A stretch of DNA of 64,000 nt from positions 248,001 to 312,000 of the forward strand of contig NC_003064.2 of NCBI RefSeq assembly GCF_000092025.1, read 5' to 3'. This DNA comes from Agrobacterium fabrum str. C58 (GTDB lineage: Bacteria; Pseudomonadota; Alphaproteobacteria; Rhizobiales; Rhizobiaceae). The notes below the pieces were generated by a model that had not been told where the DNA came from, did no database searches, and saw nothing but the letters and a program-made list of their open reading frames with translations. Positions 19,150-28,557 of this stretch are shown here, in pieces; the first letter of the stretch is position 1; each line of letters begins with the position of its first letter. Position numbers and translations under genes: made by a program.

Positions 19150-20262
19150 TTATTTGCCTGCGGTCTGCATCGCATAGCCATAGCTGTCGTAGGTATATTC
19201 GGCGACTCGGAACCATTCATAGCTCTCGTCGCGGAACGTCTTCCAGCCTGGATAAATCTTGGCCCAAGCGGGGTATTTCTGCGTGTACTCGTCGTAAAGC
19301 TCGAATGTTGCCTTGTAGGCGGCGTCGAGCACATCCCGGGGCAGCGGACGAAGCTGTGTGCCCTTGGAGACCAGCGAGCGGATCGCATCCTTGTTCTTGA
19401 CGTCGTAGAGCGCCTGCATGTTGATGTTGGCGGCCTTGCAGGCGGTATCAAGCGCTGCCTTGTATTCGTCAGGCAGGGCCGCATATTGATCTTTGTTGAC
19501 GAAGAAGTGGATCGTCAGACCACCCTCCCAGAAGGCCGGATAATAATAATAGGGCGCGATCTGGTAGAAACCGAGTTTTTCGTCGTCATAGGGGCCGACC
19601 CATTCTGCGGCGTCGATGGTGCCACGTTCCAGTGCCGGATAAATGTCGCCGCCGGGAAGCTGCTGTGGTACGGCGCCAAGCTTCGCAAGCACCTGCCCGG
19701 CGACCCCGGCAATACGCATCTTGAGGCCCTTGATATCCTCGATGCCCTTGATCTCCTTACGATACCAGCCGCCCATCTGGGCGCCCGTCGCACCACCGGG
19801 AATGCCGATGACGCCGTAGTCGGACAGGAATTCATTATAAGCCCCGTTGCCACCGCCATGGTAAAGCCATGCGTTCTGCTGACGGGCATTCAGACCGAAG
19901 GGGATCGTCGAGCCGATGGCGAATGTCGGATCCTTGCCTGTGAAATAATATCCGCAGGTATGAGAAATTTCGACCGTGTTGGCCTTCACGGCATCGATGG
20001 CTTGGGCGCCGGGAACAATCTCTCCGGCCTGAAAGACCTGGATGTCGAACTTGCCACCCGTCATGGCCCTCAGAGCATTTGCCATGACAACGGCACCGCC
20101 GTAAATCGTGTCGAGATTGTTCGGAAAACCTGACGTCAAACGCCAGCGAACGCTCGGCGATGACTGGGCTATGGCAGGTGTTGCAAGCGTCGACGCAGCC
20201 GCAGCCGCCCCCGCAAGCACACCGCCCGACAAGAATTGTCTGCGGCCTGGATTATCCTTCAT
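19150..20262 (-). CDS. TRAP transporter substrate-binding protein, TakP-like
   Basis: A 370-residue DctP-family receptor with a twin-arginine signal (NPGRRQFLSGGVLAGAAAAA). Motifs shared with the 2-oxoacid receptor TakP of Rhodobacter are visible: IPFGLNARQQNAWLYHGGG, TGAQMGGWYRKEI, LKMRIAGVAGQVLAKLG (ligand-binding Arg) and ALERGTIDAAEWVGPYDDEK (Glu-Trp of the ligand and metal site). AGGAGG precedes the ATG. It is first in a P-M-Q operon. A 2-oxoacid or similar carboxylate is the likely ligand; the exact compound is inferred. Confidence 0.93.
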   Translation of the reverse strand: MKDNPGRRQFLSGGVLAGAAAAASTLATPAIAQSSPSVRWRLTSGFPNNLDTIYGGAVVMANALRAMTGGKFDIQVFQAGEIVPGAQAIDAVKANTVEISHTCGYYFTGKDPTFAIGSTIPFGLNARQQNAWLYHGGGNGAYNEFLSDYGVIGIPGGATGAQMGGWYRKEIKGIEDIKGLKMRIAGVAGQVLAKLGAVPQQLPGGDIYPALERGTIDAAEWVGPYDDEKLGFYQIAPYYYYPAFWEGGLTIHFFVNKDQYAALPDEYKAALDTACKAANINMQALYDVKNKDAIRSLVSKGTQLRPLPRDVLDAAYKATFELYDEYTQKYPAWAKIYPGWKTFRDESYEWFRVAEYTYDSYGYAMQTAGK

Positions 20263-20324
20263 AATTTACCTCCTCCTGTTGAATACGGGCGACGTGCTCG
20301 GGCACTTGCGTGCCCGGTCAATTG

Positions 20325-21830
20325 TCACGGTGTGCTTGGCTTGCCGAAGCTCGGCGCGGTGTTGCCGGGCGCGAGGAACGGGTTGGCGAAAGGATCGGCG
20401 TCGGTTCCCGCACCGGGCATGGGTACGTTGATGTGAACGGCGGAAGGATCGGCCACCTTGGCGCCCGACTTGTAGTGCATCACGATGCCGGGGAACGCGA
20501 TGATGATGATGACCATTGCAAGCTGGATAAAGAGATAGGGAATGGCGCCGAGATAGATCTGGCTCGATGTGATCGGCTGGATCGTCTGTCCGGTGATGCG
20601 ATCCCTGTAGGCCCTTGTCGGCGCGACGGACCGTAAAAAGAACAGCGAAAAACCAAAGGGCGGGTGCATGAAAGAGGTCTGCATATTGACCGCCAGCATG
20701 ACGCCGAACCAGATCAGATCAATGCCAAGCGCATCGGCGACCGGCGCCAGAAGCGGGATGATAATGAAGGCCAACTCGAAGTAATCGAGAAAGAAGGCTA
20801 GGAAGAAGACCAGCAGATTGGCGACGATCAGGAAGCCGATTTCGCCGCCCGGAACCGAAGTCATCAGATGCTCGACCCAGACATGGCCGTTCACGCCATA
20901 GAAAGTCAGGGAGAAGACGCGCGCGCCGAGCAGAATGAGCAGGACGAAGGACGACAGTTTTGCCGTCGCGTAAAGCGACTGCTGAATGAGTCCTAAATTG
21001 AGCTTGCGATTGGCAAGCGCAAGGGCGAGGGCGCCCACCGCACCCATGGCGCCACCTTCCGTGGGTGTGGCGATGCCGAGGAAGATCGTACCGAGCACGA
21101 GGAATATCAGGACGAGCGGCGGCACCAGCGAAGTGATCACCTTCAAAAGTAATTTGCTGCCCCGCAGGGTCCGCGCCTCCGAAGGCAGGGCAGGTACTTT
21201 TGCCGGGCTGATGATCGAGGTCACGACGATGTAGAGCGTGTAGGCGCCAACGAGCATGAGGCCCGGAATGAGGGCGCCTTTGTACATGTCACCCACCGAG
21301 CGACCGAGCTGGTCCGCCAGCACGATCAAGACGAGGCTTGGCGGTATGATCTGCGCCAACGTGCCGGAAGCAGCGATTGTGCCGGCCGCGATTTTACGGT
21401 CGTAACCGTAACGCAACATGATCGGAAGCGAGATGAGGCCCATCGAAATGACCGAGGCGGCGACGACACCGGTGGTGGCCGCCAGAATAGCGCCAACGAA
21501 AATCACCGCAAAGGCAATTCCGCCACGGACTGGTCCAAACAACTGGCCGATCGTATCCAAAAGGTCTTCCGCCATGCCGCTCTTTTCAAGAATCAGGCCC
21601 ATGAAGGTGAAGAAGGGGATGGCGAGCAAGGTCTCGTTCGACATCTGGCCGAATATACGATCGGGAATGGCCTGAAACAGGGTTGCCGGTAGCAGGCCGA
21701 GTTCAATGCCGATGAAACCGAAGAAAAAGCCGACAAAAGCGAGTGCAAAGGCCACCGGATAACCCAGCAGCAGCACGATGATGAGCGCCGCGAACATGAT
21801 CGGGGCGAGATTTTCCGCAAGGAATGCCAT
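20325..21830 (-). CDS. TRAP transporter large permease (DctM)
   Basis: A 501-residue membrane protein with about 12 helices. It has the family's FFTFMGLILEKSGMAEDLLD, AATTGVVAASVISMGLISLP and GTLAQIIPPSLVLIVLADQL motifs. The C-terminal tail is long and proline-rich, beyond the last helix. GAAGGA lies upstream of the ATG. It lies between the receptor (62 nt downstream) and the small permease (17 nt upstream) in the same operon. Confidence 0.95.
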   Translation of the reverse strand: MAFLAENLAPIMFAALIIVLLLGYPVAFALAFVGFFFGFIGIELGLLPATLFQAIPDRIFGQMSNETLLAIPFFTFMGLILEKSGMAEDLLDTIGQLFGPVRGGIAFAVIFVGAILAATTGVVAASVISMGLISLPIMLRYGYDRKIAAGTIAASGTLAQIIPPSLVLIVLADQLGRSVGDMYKGALIPGLMLVGAYTLYIVVTSIISPAKVPALPSEARTLRGSKLLLKVITSLVPPLVLIFLVLGTIFLGIATPTEGGAMGAVGALALALANRKLNLGLIQQSLYATAKLSSFVLLILLGARVFSLTFYGVNGHVWVEHLMTSVPGGEIGFLIVANLLVFFLAFFLDYFELAFIIIPLLAPVADALGIDLIWFGVMLAVNMQTSFMHPPFGFSLFFLRSVAPTRAYRDRITGQTIQPITSSQIYLGAIPYLFIQLAMVIIIIAFPGIVMHYKSGAKVADPSAVHINVPMPGAGTDADPFANPFLAPGNTAPSFGKPSTP

Positions 21831-21847
21831 TATTGTTTTTCCTTCGA

Positions 21848-22396
21848 TCAGAGCATTGCCGCTTCGGCGTCCGCCGCTGCAACCGGATCAGGAATATCGC
21901 CCCGCAGGATGGCGACGCGCTTGATGAGTTCTGACACTCCCTGCAAGGAGAGCAGGGTGAAGCCGATCGGTATCAGTGCCCAGACCGGCCATTGAATGAG
22001 GCCGCCCGTATTATTCGATACTTCACCGGAGGCGAATTTCTGAAGAAACACCGGCCAGGAGAGGTAGACCGTGATGAGGCAGAAAGGCATGAGAAAAAAG
22101 ATCGTCCCTAGAATGTCGACCCACAATTGGCCTTTGCGCGGCAGGCCTCCGTAAATCAGATCGACCTTCACATGCTCATTATTGAGGAGTGTGTAAGCGG
22201 CGGCGATCAGAAACACGGCGGAGAACAAATACCACTGGGATTCAAGCCAGGCGTTTGAGCTCATGGAAAACGCCTTGCGCATGGCGGCATTGATGGCGCT
22301 GATGAAAATGGCAGCAAGAAGCAGCCAGGAAATACATTTGCCAATGGCTGAATTGGCTGCATCAATGGCGCGCGAAACGGCCAACAGAAACTTCAT
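21848..22396 (-). CDS. TRAP transporter small permease (DctQ)
   Basis: A 182-residue four-helix protein. NAWLESQWYLFSAVFLIAAAY followed by NNEHVKVDLIYG is the DctQ signature. I start it at ATG 22396 because GGGGAGGATATC lies directly upstream; the longer open frame adds 40 residues without membrane character. It is transcriptionally first in the operon and pairs with the large permease. Confidence 0.93.
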   Translation of the reverse strand: MKFLLAVSRAIDAANSAIGKCISWLLLAAIFISAINAAMRKAFSMSSNAWLESQWYLFSAVFLIAAAYTLLNNEHVKVDLIYGGLPRKGQLWVDILGTIFFLMPFCLITVYLSWPVFLQKFASGEVSNNTGGLIQWPVWALIPIGFTLLSLQGVSELIKRVAILRGDIPDPVAAADAEAAML

Positions 22397-22849
22397 GATA
22401 TCCTCCCCGGAAGCGGCCGCGTACTCCTCAATACACATGCTGCCGCTATAGTTCGGGCACGATATCAATGGCGGCTTCACGCTCAAGGGCCGGTGCCGGT
22501 GAAATTCCTCAGGCATACCGAGAACTGGGTACGTGGAGGTCGGCCCCTGGAGGACGACACAGCATAATGAAATGAAGAAGCCTGTTTAGGCACGTCATAA
22601 TCCGTCGCGCTAGACACCAACCCGGAGGTCAAGCGGTAAAACTTCAGCCAGCTGATCCAGTTGAAGGGTCCAGATCAACCTCCCTAAGCTGGAGCCAGCT
22701 TCCTTTTTCATTCCCCGGCATGTTTCGGCTTGCCTAGCGTTGGTTCACCTTCACGCTCGTTGCTTCGGCTTATCGAGAATCTCACGTGTTGCATGGGTTC
22801 ACTTTAATGTGGCCAGCTTTTTTGAGTGACGACGTATCTATCTAAAAAA
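22397..22849. other. Intergenic interval upstream of the TRAP operon
   Basis: About 450 nt that must contain the TRAP promoter. I recognise no gene; the antitoxin expected before the dead parE gene is not visible here in any frame I could read. Confidence 0.4.
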
Positions 22850-23134
22850 GTGAAGCTCACTTGGTCCGCCTTCGCGCCCTCTGATCGCGATGGTATATTC
22901 ACGCATATTGAGGCCGATAATCCGATCGCCGCCATCGCCGTCGATGACAATATCTTAGCTTCGGTCCGTTGATTTCAGAACTTTACCGAAAGCGGCTGTC
23001 CTGGCCGGATTGCGGGGACACGCGAACTGGTTCCGCCGTATGTCGCCGCCTACGCAATGACGGAGACGGCAGGGCGGATATTGCGTGTCCTCCACGGGGC
23101 GCAGCAATGGCCCGATGCTCTGCCTGAAAATTGA
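22850..23134 (+). pseudogene. parE: ParE/RelE-family toxin, inactivated by an in-frame stop
   Basis: Reading from GTG 22850, one frame encodes a full ParE-like toxin: KLTWSAFAPSDRDGIFTHIE, ADNPIAAIAVDDNI, then after a TGA at 22970-22972 (codon 41) ESGCPGRIAGTRELV, PPYVAAYAMTETAGRILRVL and HGAQQWPDALPEN before the final stop. The length of 95 codons is normal for the family (gyrase or ribosome-dependent toxins). The frame is kept after the stop, so a single substitution seems to have killed it. No antitoxin gene is recognisable upstream, which fits loss of the pair. Confidence 0.8.
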
Positions 23135-23307
23135 CGTCGCCAGCTTGGCAATCCCCCTGCCTTCTTCTGACCTTCAAGGCGAAGACGGGGACAAGGCATT
23201 CTCGCAATGACAGCATCGCACGTCAGTGCGGCCGTTCGGATCTGCTGCATCTTCGAACAGCAGTCCGACCGCGGTACGTGGTCACGCCGGCCGTATCGTC
23301 GTTTTGG

Positions 23308-24027
23308 TTACTGGCTGGCCAATATCATCTTTGATGTTTCGGGCGCACCGGCGTTCAGAATGGCAACGAAGTCCCTGAGCAACTGAACCCGGCGCGGTCG
23401 GAAGCTCTCCTCCGTCATATTGATGTCGGCGATGCGATCGACGCGGAACTTGCGGAAATCCTGGCGCAGGCAACACCAGGCAAGCAACACCAGCGTCCTC
23501 TCCAGATAGACGATCGCCAGCGGCAGAACTTGCCGGTCGGTCCGTCGCTGCTCCGCGTCCACATAGCTTATCACCACGGCGCGTTCTTGCCAGCAGGCCT
23601 CGCGCAGAAGGCCGACGTTGGCGAGCGGCGGGTCGCGGCGCTCGAATCGATAAACCTGGGAGGCGGCATGCAGTGTTTGGCGTTGTAGTCGGTCGGGCAG
23701 CGTTGCTGTGACCTTCGAAAGCACGGCGCCTGCGGCCGCAGCGAGAGCCGGTTCACCCATATGCCGCACCTCTGCAAGGCCCAGCACCAAGGCTTCGATT
23801 TCAAGCCGTGTGAACGTCTGCGGTGGCAAGGCGATGTCTTCCGTCAGCCTGTAGCCGAAGCCGCGCTCGCCATCGATGACGGCACCTGCGGCGCGCAAGC
23901 TCTCGATGTCCCTATAGAGCGAACGCAACGACACGTCGGTCTCCTCAGCAAGGCGCGCGGCCGTCACCGGGGAGGGGAGAGTGCGAAGCGCCTGGAGCAG
24001 GCGGAACAGACGATCACTACGAGCCAT
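23308..24027 (-). CDS. YafY-type HTH/WYL transcriptional regulator
   Basis: A 239-residue regulator. The N-terminal DeoR-like helix-turn-helix is RLFRLLQALRTLPSPVTAAR with LAEETDVSLRSLYRDIESLR; the C-terminal WYL domain contains AVVISYVDAEQRRTDRQVLP and FRKFRVDRI. It is divergent from a glutathione S-transferase gene 94 nt away, and in rhizobia such regulators often control the neighbouring enzyme. Confidence 0.93.
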   Translation of the reverse strand: MARSDRLFRLLQALRTLPSPVTAARLAEETDVSLRSLYRDIESLRAAGAVIDGERGFGYRLTEDIALPPQTFTRLEIEALVLGLAEVRHMGEPALAAAAGAVLSKVTATLPDRLQRQTLHAASQVYRFERRDPPLANVGLLREACWQERAVVISYVDAEQRRTDRQVLPLAIVYLERTLVLLAWCCLRQDFRKFRVDRIADINMTEESFRPRRVQLLRDFVAILNAGAPETSKMILASQ

Positions 24028-24121
24028 GACTTTGGAGGATAGATGAAGCCTACTGACGGAAACTGGCAGTTGGCGGACTGTACAAGATCCGCATTGCCAA
24101 ACGCAACCGAGGATCCAGACT

Positions 24122-24733
24122 ATGCTAACGCTCTTTCACGCCCCCCGCTCGCGCTCCACACGTATTGTCACCCTGCTTCGCGAACTAGACGCCATCGACA
24201 AGGTCGCGATAAAGATCGTCGACATCACCCGCGGCGACGGCAGCGGTCGCAAAGATCCAAAGAACCTGCATCCGGAAGGCAAGGTGCCGCTGCTCGACCA
24301 TGACGGCGTCGTCATCTGGGAGAGCATAGCGATCATTCAGTACCTGACGGATCTCTTCCCGGAAAAGAAGATGGCGCCTGTTGCCGGCGATCCGCAGCGC
24401 GGTAGGTATCTCAGCTGGCTGGCTTGGTATGCCGGCGTGGTCGAACCTGTGCTGATCATGCAGGCAGCCGGGATTTCGCATCCTTTTGTGGATTTCACCT
24501 TCCGCAGCCCGGCGGAGCTTGCAGCACGCCTCGAAACCGCGCTCAAGGATTGCCCCTACCTGATGGGAGAGCGATACACAGCCGTTGATCTGCTGCTGCA
24601 TTCGCCCTTTGCCTGGTGCCCTGCAGCGACGCCTGAGAGCGACGTGGTCAAGGCCTGGATTGAGCGCTGCGGCGAGCGACCATCGCTGCAATGGACCGCC
24701 AACTATGACGCCTGCACCGTGGTTGCGGCTTGA
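24122..24733 (+). CDS. Glutathione S-transferase family protein
   Basis: A 203-residue GST. The N-terminal thioredoxin-like domain starts MLTLFHAPRSRSTRIVTLLR, with the cis-proline in EGKVPLLDHDGVVIWESIAI (glutathione gamma-glutamyl binding). The C-terminal helical domain carries GERYTAVDLLLHS, the N-capping box. GAGG precedes the ATG by 9 nt. It detoxifies electrophiles or peroxides; substrate is unknown. It is divergent from the WYL regulator that likely controls it. Confidence 0.92.
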   Translation: MLTLFHAPRSRSTRIVTLLRELDAIDKVAIKIVDITRGDGSGRKDPKNLHPEGKVPLLDHDGVVIWESIAIIQYLTDLFPEKKMAPVAGDPQRGRYLSWLAWYAGVVEPVLIMQAAGISHPFVDFTFRSPAELAARLETALKDCPYLMGERYTAVDLLLHSPFAWCPAATPESDVVKAWIERCGERPSLQWTANYDACTVVAA

Positions 24734-24864
24734 TTATTGGCACTGGCCGCTCCGACCGTGCGGCCACTTTCGTGTGAGATGGCTCGCGCTCGTCACCCCT
24801 TATATAGCTGCTACGGAAGCATCGCGAGTGTCGGGTTCGACCGCTTCACTTGGCCACGCTGGCG

Positions 24865-25308
24865 CTACGTCTTGATTTTGTCCCGTATGGTGTCGAGTGA
24901 TTGCTTGATCGCTCGCAATGCCTCGGCATCCACTCCGACGGCTTCGTCGATACAGCGCATGATATCGGCGGCACGGGCTCTAAGCGCGCCGCCTTTCTCC
25001 GTCAGGTGAATGAGCACCTCCCGTTCGTCAATGCGGTTCCGGGTCCTGGTGATCAGCCCGGCCGCCTCCAGCCGCTTGAGGAGCGGTGTCAGGGTGCTTG
25101 AATCGAGGAACAGTGTCTTCCCCAGCTCCCTTACGGTCTGGCCATCGCGATGCCAGAGTGTCACCATGACCAGATACTGCGGACAAGTCAGGCCGACTTT
25201 GTCGAGCAGCGGCCTGTAGAGCTGTGTGAATGCGTGGCCGGCTGAGTAGAGAGAAAAGCACAGCATGCTTCCAAGGCAAAATCGTACTTGTCGTTGCCTG
25301 ACCCTCAA
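24865..25308 (-). CDS. MarR-family regulator, OhrR-like
   Basis: A winged-helix regulator of up to 147 residues. The segment SMLCFSLYSAGHAFTQLYRP followed by GLTCPQYLVMVTLW matches OhrR, whose peroxide-sensing Cys lies in the LCFALY motif (here LCFSLY). The HTH and wing are DSSTLTPLLKRLEAAGLITR and DEREVLIHLTEKG. The start is uncertain: the longest reading begins with TTG 25308, while ATG 25266 would place the sensing Cys at position 3. No ohr peroxidase gene is in the window. Confidence 0.85.
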   Translation of the reverse strand: MRVRQRQVRFCLGSMLCFSLYSAGHAFTQLYRPLLDKVGLTCPQYLVMVTLWHRDGQTVRELGKTLFLDSSTLTPLLKRLEAAGLITRTRNRIDEREVLIHLTEKGGALRARAADIMRCIDEAVGVDAEALRAIKQSLDTIRDKIKT

Positions 25309-25400
25309 AGGCGATCACCCACAGAGCAGGCACCAGCTAATAGCAAAAGGAGTTCACGATCTGCGGTTGAATTACAGCGCTTCCCTCACCGGCGCATCGG

Positions 25401-26300
25401 TCATCCATTGCTGGCTGCCCTTGAATAGGCACCGGGCGTCTGGCCGACGTGTCTGCTGAAGGCAACGCTGAATGCGCTGGCCGAGCCATAGCCAACCCGT
25501 TGTGCGATCTCGGCTGTTGCGACGTCCTTTCTAAGGAGCTCCTTCGCCAAGGCCATGCGCCAGCCTGTTGCGTATTCCATCGGGGCCACGCCGACCTCTC
25601 GTCGGAAGCGTTCAAAGAAGGTCGAGCGGGACATGGCGGCGAATTGCGCCAGGCCCTCCACCGTCATGTTTCGACCGGGGTCCTCGTGGATTCGCCGCAA
25701 CGTCGGTGCCAATTGTGGGTCGGCCATTCCGCGCAGAAGACCGGGTGGTGCTGAAGCTCCACCCGTCGAACGGAGCACCTCGATCAGTAGCACCTCCAGC
25801 AATCGGCCAAGCACCATTTCCCGAGCGGTCCGCTCGGCTCCTGTTTCATCGTTTATCATCTGGACAAGCAGAGCCAGTCGTTGCTCGCCGCGAACGTGGA
25901 TAATCTCCGGTAGCAACGAAACGAGAAGTGTCTTGTCATCCGACCCGAACAGGCAGTGTCCGACCATGGCCTTGATTTCGACCGGCGCGTCGGGGTCTCC
26001 CAGTCTGAACACGCCGGGACTGGTTTCGAGGCGCTGCAACAGCGCGCCCCGAGGCGGTGGTTCGATGCTGCTCATCGTGAATGAAAAGATTTCTGGAACC
26101 AGCACAAAATCACCGGTCGTCAAGACGATCGGTGCCTTTCCGGCAACTGTCAGCAGACATCGCCCTTCGACGACCGCGCAATAGAAGGGACTTCCAAGCT
26201 CGGTTCGCTCGACCCGCCACCGACCACCGCCCGTGACGAGCTTTGAAATGGACGGGCTCGGCTTGAGTAGCGAGACGACCTCTGCGATGGGATCAGTCAT
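25401..26300 (-). CDS. AraC-family transcriptional regulator with cupin domain
   Basis: A 299-residue regulator. The N-terminal half is a cupin-like domain (GRCLLTVAGKAPIVLTTGDF). The C-terminal double helix-turn-helix has the pattern MSRSTFFERFRREVGVAPME then VATAEIAQRVGYGSASAFSV, diagnostic for AraC/XylS. It is divergent from an alpha/beta hydrolase gene 122 nt away, its probable target. Confidence 0.94.
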   Translation of the reverse strand: MTDPIAEVVSLLKPSPSISKLVTGGGRWRVERTELGSPFYCAVVEGRCLLTVAGKAPIVLTTGDFVLVPEIFSFTMSSIEPPPRGALLQRLETSPGVFRLGDPDAPVEIKAMVGHCLFGSDDKTLLVSLLPEIIHVRGEQRLALLVQMINDETGAERTAREMVLGRLLEVLLIEVLRSTGGASAPPGLLRGMADPQLAPTLRRIHEDPGRNMTVEGLAQFAAMSRSTFFERFRREVGVAPMEYATGWRMALAKELLRKDVATAEIAQRVGYGSASAFSVAFSRHVGQTPGAYSRAASNG

Positions 26301-26422
26301 GATTCTGGACTTATGCTAAAGAATAATGGATATCGGAATATAGAGAGTCCGGCCGAGATCGTCCATCCTGGGGACAGCACTTTACTAGACCCGTATCCAG
26401 ACCAACCCAGAGGACACTGAGC

Positions 26423-27367
26423 ATGAACAATCTGATCGACTTGGCCCGTCACATCCCTGCGCCTGAACCCAGTCTCACGGTCGCCTATACCCCGATCAAG
26501 CTTCAAATGGATGGTCGCCAGCCACTGGAACTGAGGCTAACCGCGCCGTCAACAGGTGCTAAGTTACCCATCGTCCTGTTATCGCATGGGTACGGTCCAT
26601 CGAACTATATCCCTTCGAAAGACGGGTATGCCCACCTTGCGCAGTTCTGGGCTGAATGCGGCTTTGCGGTCATACAGCCGACGCACGCCAGTTCCCGTGT
26701 CGGCGGCCTTCCGGCGGACGCGGCGGGAGCACCATTCTTCTGGCGGGACCGGGTCGAGGAAATAAGGATCCTCATCGATCAGCTTGCCCAAATTGAAAGC
26801 CAGGCGCCCGCAATTGCCGGTCGATTGGATCACCAGAAGATTGCTACAGCCGGCCACTCTTTTGGAGGCCACACGGTGAGCCTGCTGTTGGGTGCACAGC
26901 TCCACGGAGAAGACTTCTCAGATGCTCGGATTTCAGCCGGTATTCTGATGGCTGCCCCCGGGCGCGGCGGTAAGGACATGACCGCCGAAAGCGCCGCCCG
27001 GTTCCCGTTCTTCGACCTCGATTTTTCAAAGATCGTGACACGCTGCCTGGTGGTTTGTGGCGATGCGGATAATCCCCATTTTACGACCCGCGGTTCCGAA
27101 TGGCATACCGATGCCTTCCACGACGCTCCCGGGGCGGAAGCGCTTTTGATGCTGCACGGCGCTGGCCACGGGCTGGGTGGCATCGCCGGGCTTGACGCAA
27201 AAGAAACCGAGACCGAGTTGCCTGACGTACTCGAAGCAACCAAACGTGTGACGCTAGCCTGGCTTCATACCGCGCTTGCAACTGAACCTCACGCGTGGAA
27301 CCGGGCCTGCAGTGCGCTCAAAGGACCGTCATTTTCCCTCGGGCATGTCACGCTCAAGACCTCCTGA
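26423..27367 (+). CDS. Alpha/beta hydrolase, dienelactone/chlorophyllase-like
   Basis: A 314-residue cytoplasmic hydrolase. LPIVLLSHGYGPSNYIPS gives the oxyanion-hole segment, and ATAGHSFGGHTVSLLLGA the nucleophile elbow with catalytic Ser. VVCGDADNPHFT supplies the likely acid Asp and LHGAGHGLGG the His. AGAGGACACTGAGC precedes the ATG. It is controlled presumably by the divergent AraC regulator. Substrate is not identifiable. Confidence 0.88.
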   Translation: MNNLIDLARHIPAPEPSLTVAYTPIKLQMDGRQPLELRLTAPSTGAKLPIVLLSHGYGPSNYIPSKDGYAHLAQFWAECGFAVIQPTHASSRVGGLPADAAGAPFFWRDRVEEIRILIDQLAQIESQAPAIAGRLDHQKIATAGHSFGGHTVSLLLGAQLHGEDFSDARISAGILMAAPGRGGKDMTAESAARFPFFDLDFSKIVTRCLVVCGDADNPHFTTRGSEWHTDAFHDAPGAEALLMLHGAGHGLGGIAGLDAKETETELPDVLEATKRVTLAWLHTALATEPHAWNRACSALKGPSFSLGHVTLKTS

Positions 27368-27486
27368 ACCAAGTGAAGACGGCGGCGATGGACAGCTTGC
27401 GCCATTCATCACCGCCGACCGTCGTTGGCCGCGCTTATCATGAAGTCGACGGTGGCCGGCGACCCAGGTCGGCGGCCGAGTGCGCA

Positions 27487-28350
27487 TCAGATCATGATCT
27501 CGCCGCCGGTCACGGGAATGACGGCTCCCGTCATGTAGCTTCCCAGATCCGAAGCAAGCAGGACGTAGGCTCCTGCGAGCTCTGCCGGCTGCCCGGCACG
27601 GCCAATGAGGGTATTCTCTCCAAACTTGGCAGCCTTTTCAGCGGGCATGGTCGAGGGAATGAGAGGGGTCCAGATCGGCCCCGGTGCGACCGCATTCACG
27701 CGAATACCTTTTTCCGCCAGCATTTCCGCCAGACCCGCAGTGAAGTTGGATATCGCGCCCTTTGTGGAAGCGTAGGCGAGAAGTTGAGGCGAGGGCTGCC
27801 GCGACTGAATTGAGGTCGTGTTGATGATCGAGCTACCCGGTTTCATGTGGGGAGCGGCCGCTTTCGACAGGAAGAAAGGTGCATAGATGTTGGTGCGAAA
27901 AGTTTCGTCCCACTCCTCGGCGGTGATGTCGGCTATATCGTCATAGGTTCGCTGGAACGCTGCGTTGTTCACGAGAATGTCGACAGCACCGAGCTCATTG
28001 ACGGCGCGATGTACGAGATTCTTGCAATGTTCCTCAGACTTGATGTCGCCGGGTACCAACAAAGCTCCTTGGCCGGCTTCCTTTACCCACTTTGCAGTGT
28101 CGCGGGCGTCATCGTCCTCGTTGAGGTAGGAAATGACGATGTCGGCGCCTTCTCGCGCAAAAGCAATGGCGACAGCCTTGCCAATTCCTGAATCGGCTCC
28201 GGTGATGAGGGCAACCCTGCCTTTCAGCTTACCGTCACCCACGTAGGACTGTTCACCATGATCCGGGATGGGTTTCATCTCGGCTGTCTTGCCCGGTGGC
28301 TCCTGCTGTTGTTCCGGATAGGGCGGGGTAGGGTGTCGGGTGTCTTCCAT
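27487..28350 (-). CDS. Short-chain dehydrogenase/reductase, YghA-like general-stress oxidoreductase
   Basis: A 287-residue SDR. The NAD(P)-binding TGADSGIGKAVAIAFAREG, the NNAAFQRTYDDI motif, the Ser of the active site and YASTKGAISNFTAGL (Tyr-Lys) are all present. The N-terminus is a 45-residue proline- and charge-rich extension (HPTPPYPEQQQEPPGKTAEM) typical of the YghA/YdaD type. AGGAGAGAAAAC lies before the ATG. A GGAAC-N17-GTT promoter ends 33 nt upstream, so it belongs to the general stress regulon of this region. Confidence 0.94.
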   Translation of the reverse strand: MEDTRHPTPPYPEQQQEPPGKTAEMKPIPDHGEQSYVGDGKLKGRVALITGADSGIGKAVAIAFAREGADIVISYLNEDDDARDTAKWVKEAGQGALLVPGDIKSEEHCKNLVHRAVNELGAVDILVNNAAFQRTYDDIADITAEEWDETFRTNIYAPFFLSKAAAPHMKPGSSIINTTSIQSRQPSPQLLAYASTKGAISNFTAGLAEMLAEKGIRVNAVAPGPIWTPLIPSTMPAEKAAKFGENTLIGRAGQPAELAGAYVLLASDLGSYMTGAVIPVTGGEIMI

Positions 28351-28382
28351 GTTTTCTCTCCTTTTTCAGGGGGAGCGCGATA

Positions 28383-28407
28383 AACCATCGCGGGCGCTCC
28401 GGGTTCC
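28383..28407 (-). promoter_or_regulatory. EcfG/RpoE2-type promoter for the SDR gene
   Basis: On the minus strand GGAAC (28407-28403), a 17-nt spacer, then GTT (28385-28383). This exactly matches the alphaproteobacterial EcfG consensus. It lies 33 nt before the SDR start codon. Confidence 0.8.
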
Positions 28408-28532
28408 ACAGGAATGATTTCTAGACAGGGCAGGTAACGTCAGTCGGCGGCTGTGCTCTCTCCCCCGAACATTTACGGTTATCGCCACCCGCATAATTGA
28501 AATTGGAAACTGCTCGCTTTCGCCTTACCGCT

Positions 28533-28557
28533 AACCTCGGAACCAACGCATAGTTCC
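28533..28557 (-). promoter_or_regulatory. Second minus-strand EcfG-type promoter, overlapping a plus-strand one
   Basis: GGAAC (28557-28553), 17 nt, GTT (28535-28533) on the minus strand. It is interleaved with the plus-strand site at 28539-28563 and would read towards the SDR about 180 nt away. Confidence 0.6.
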
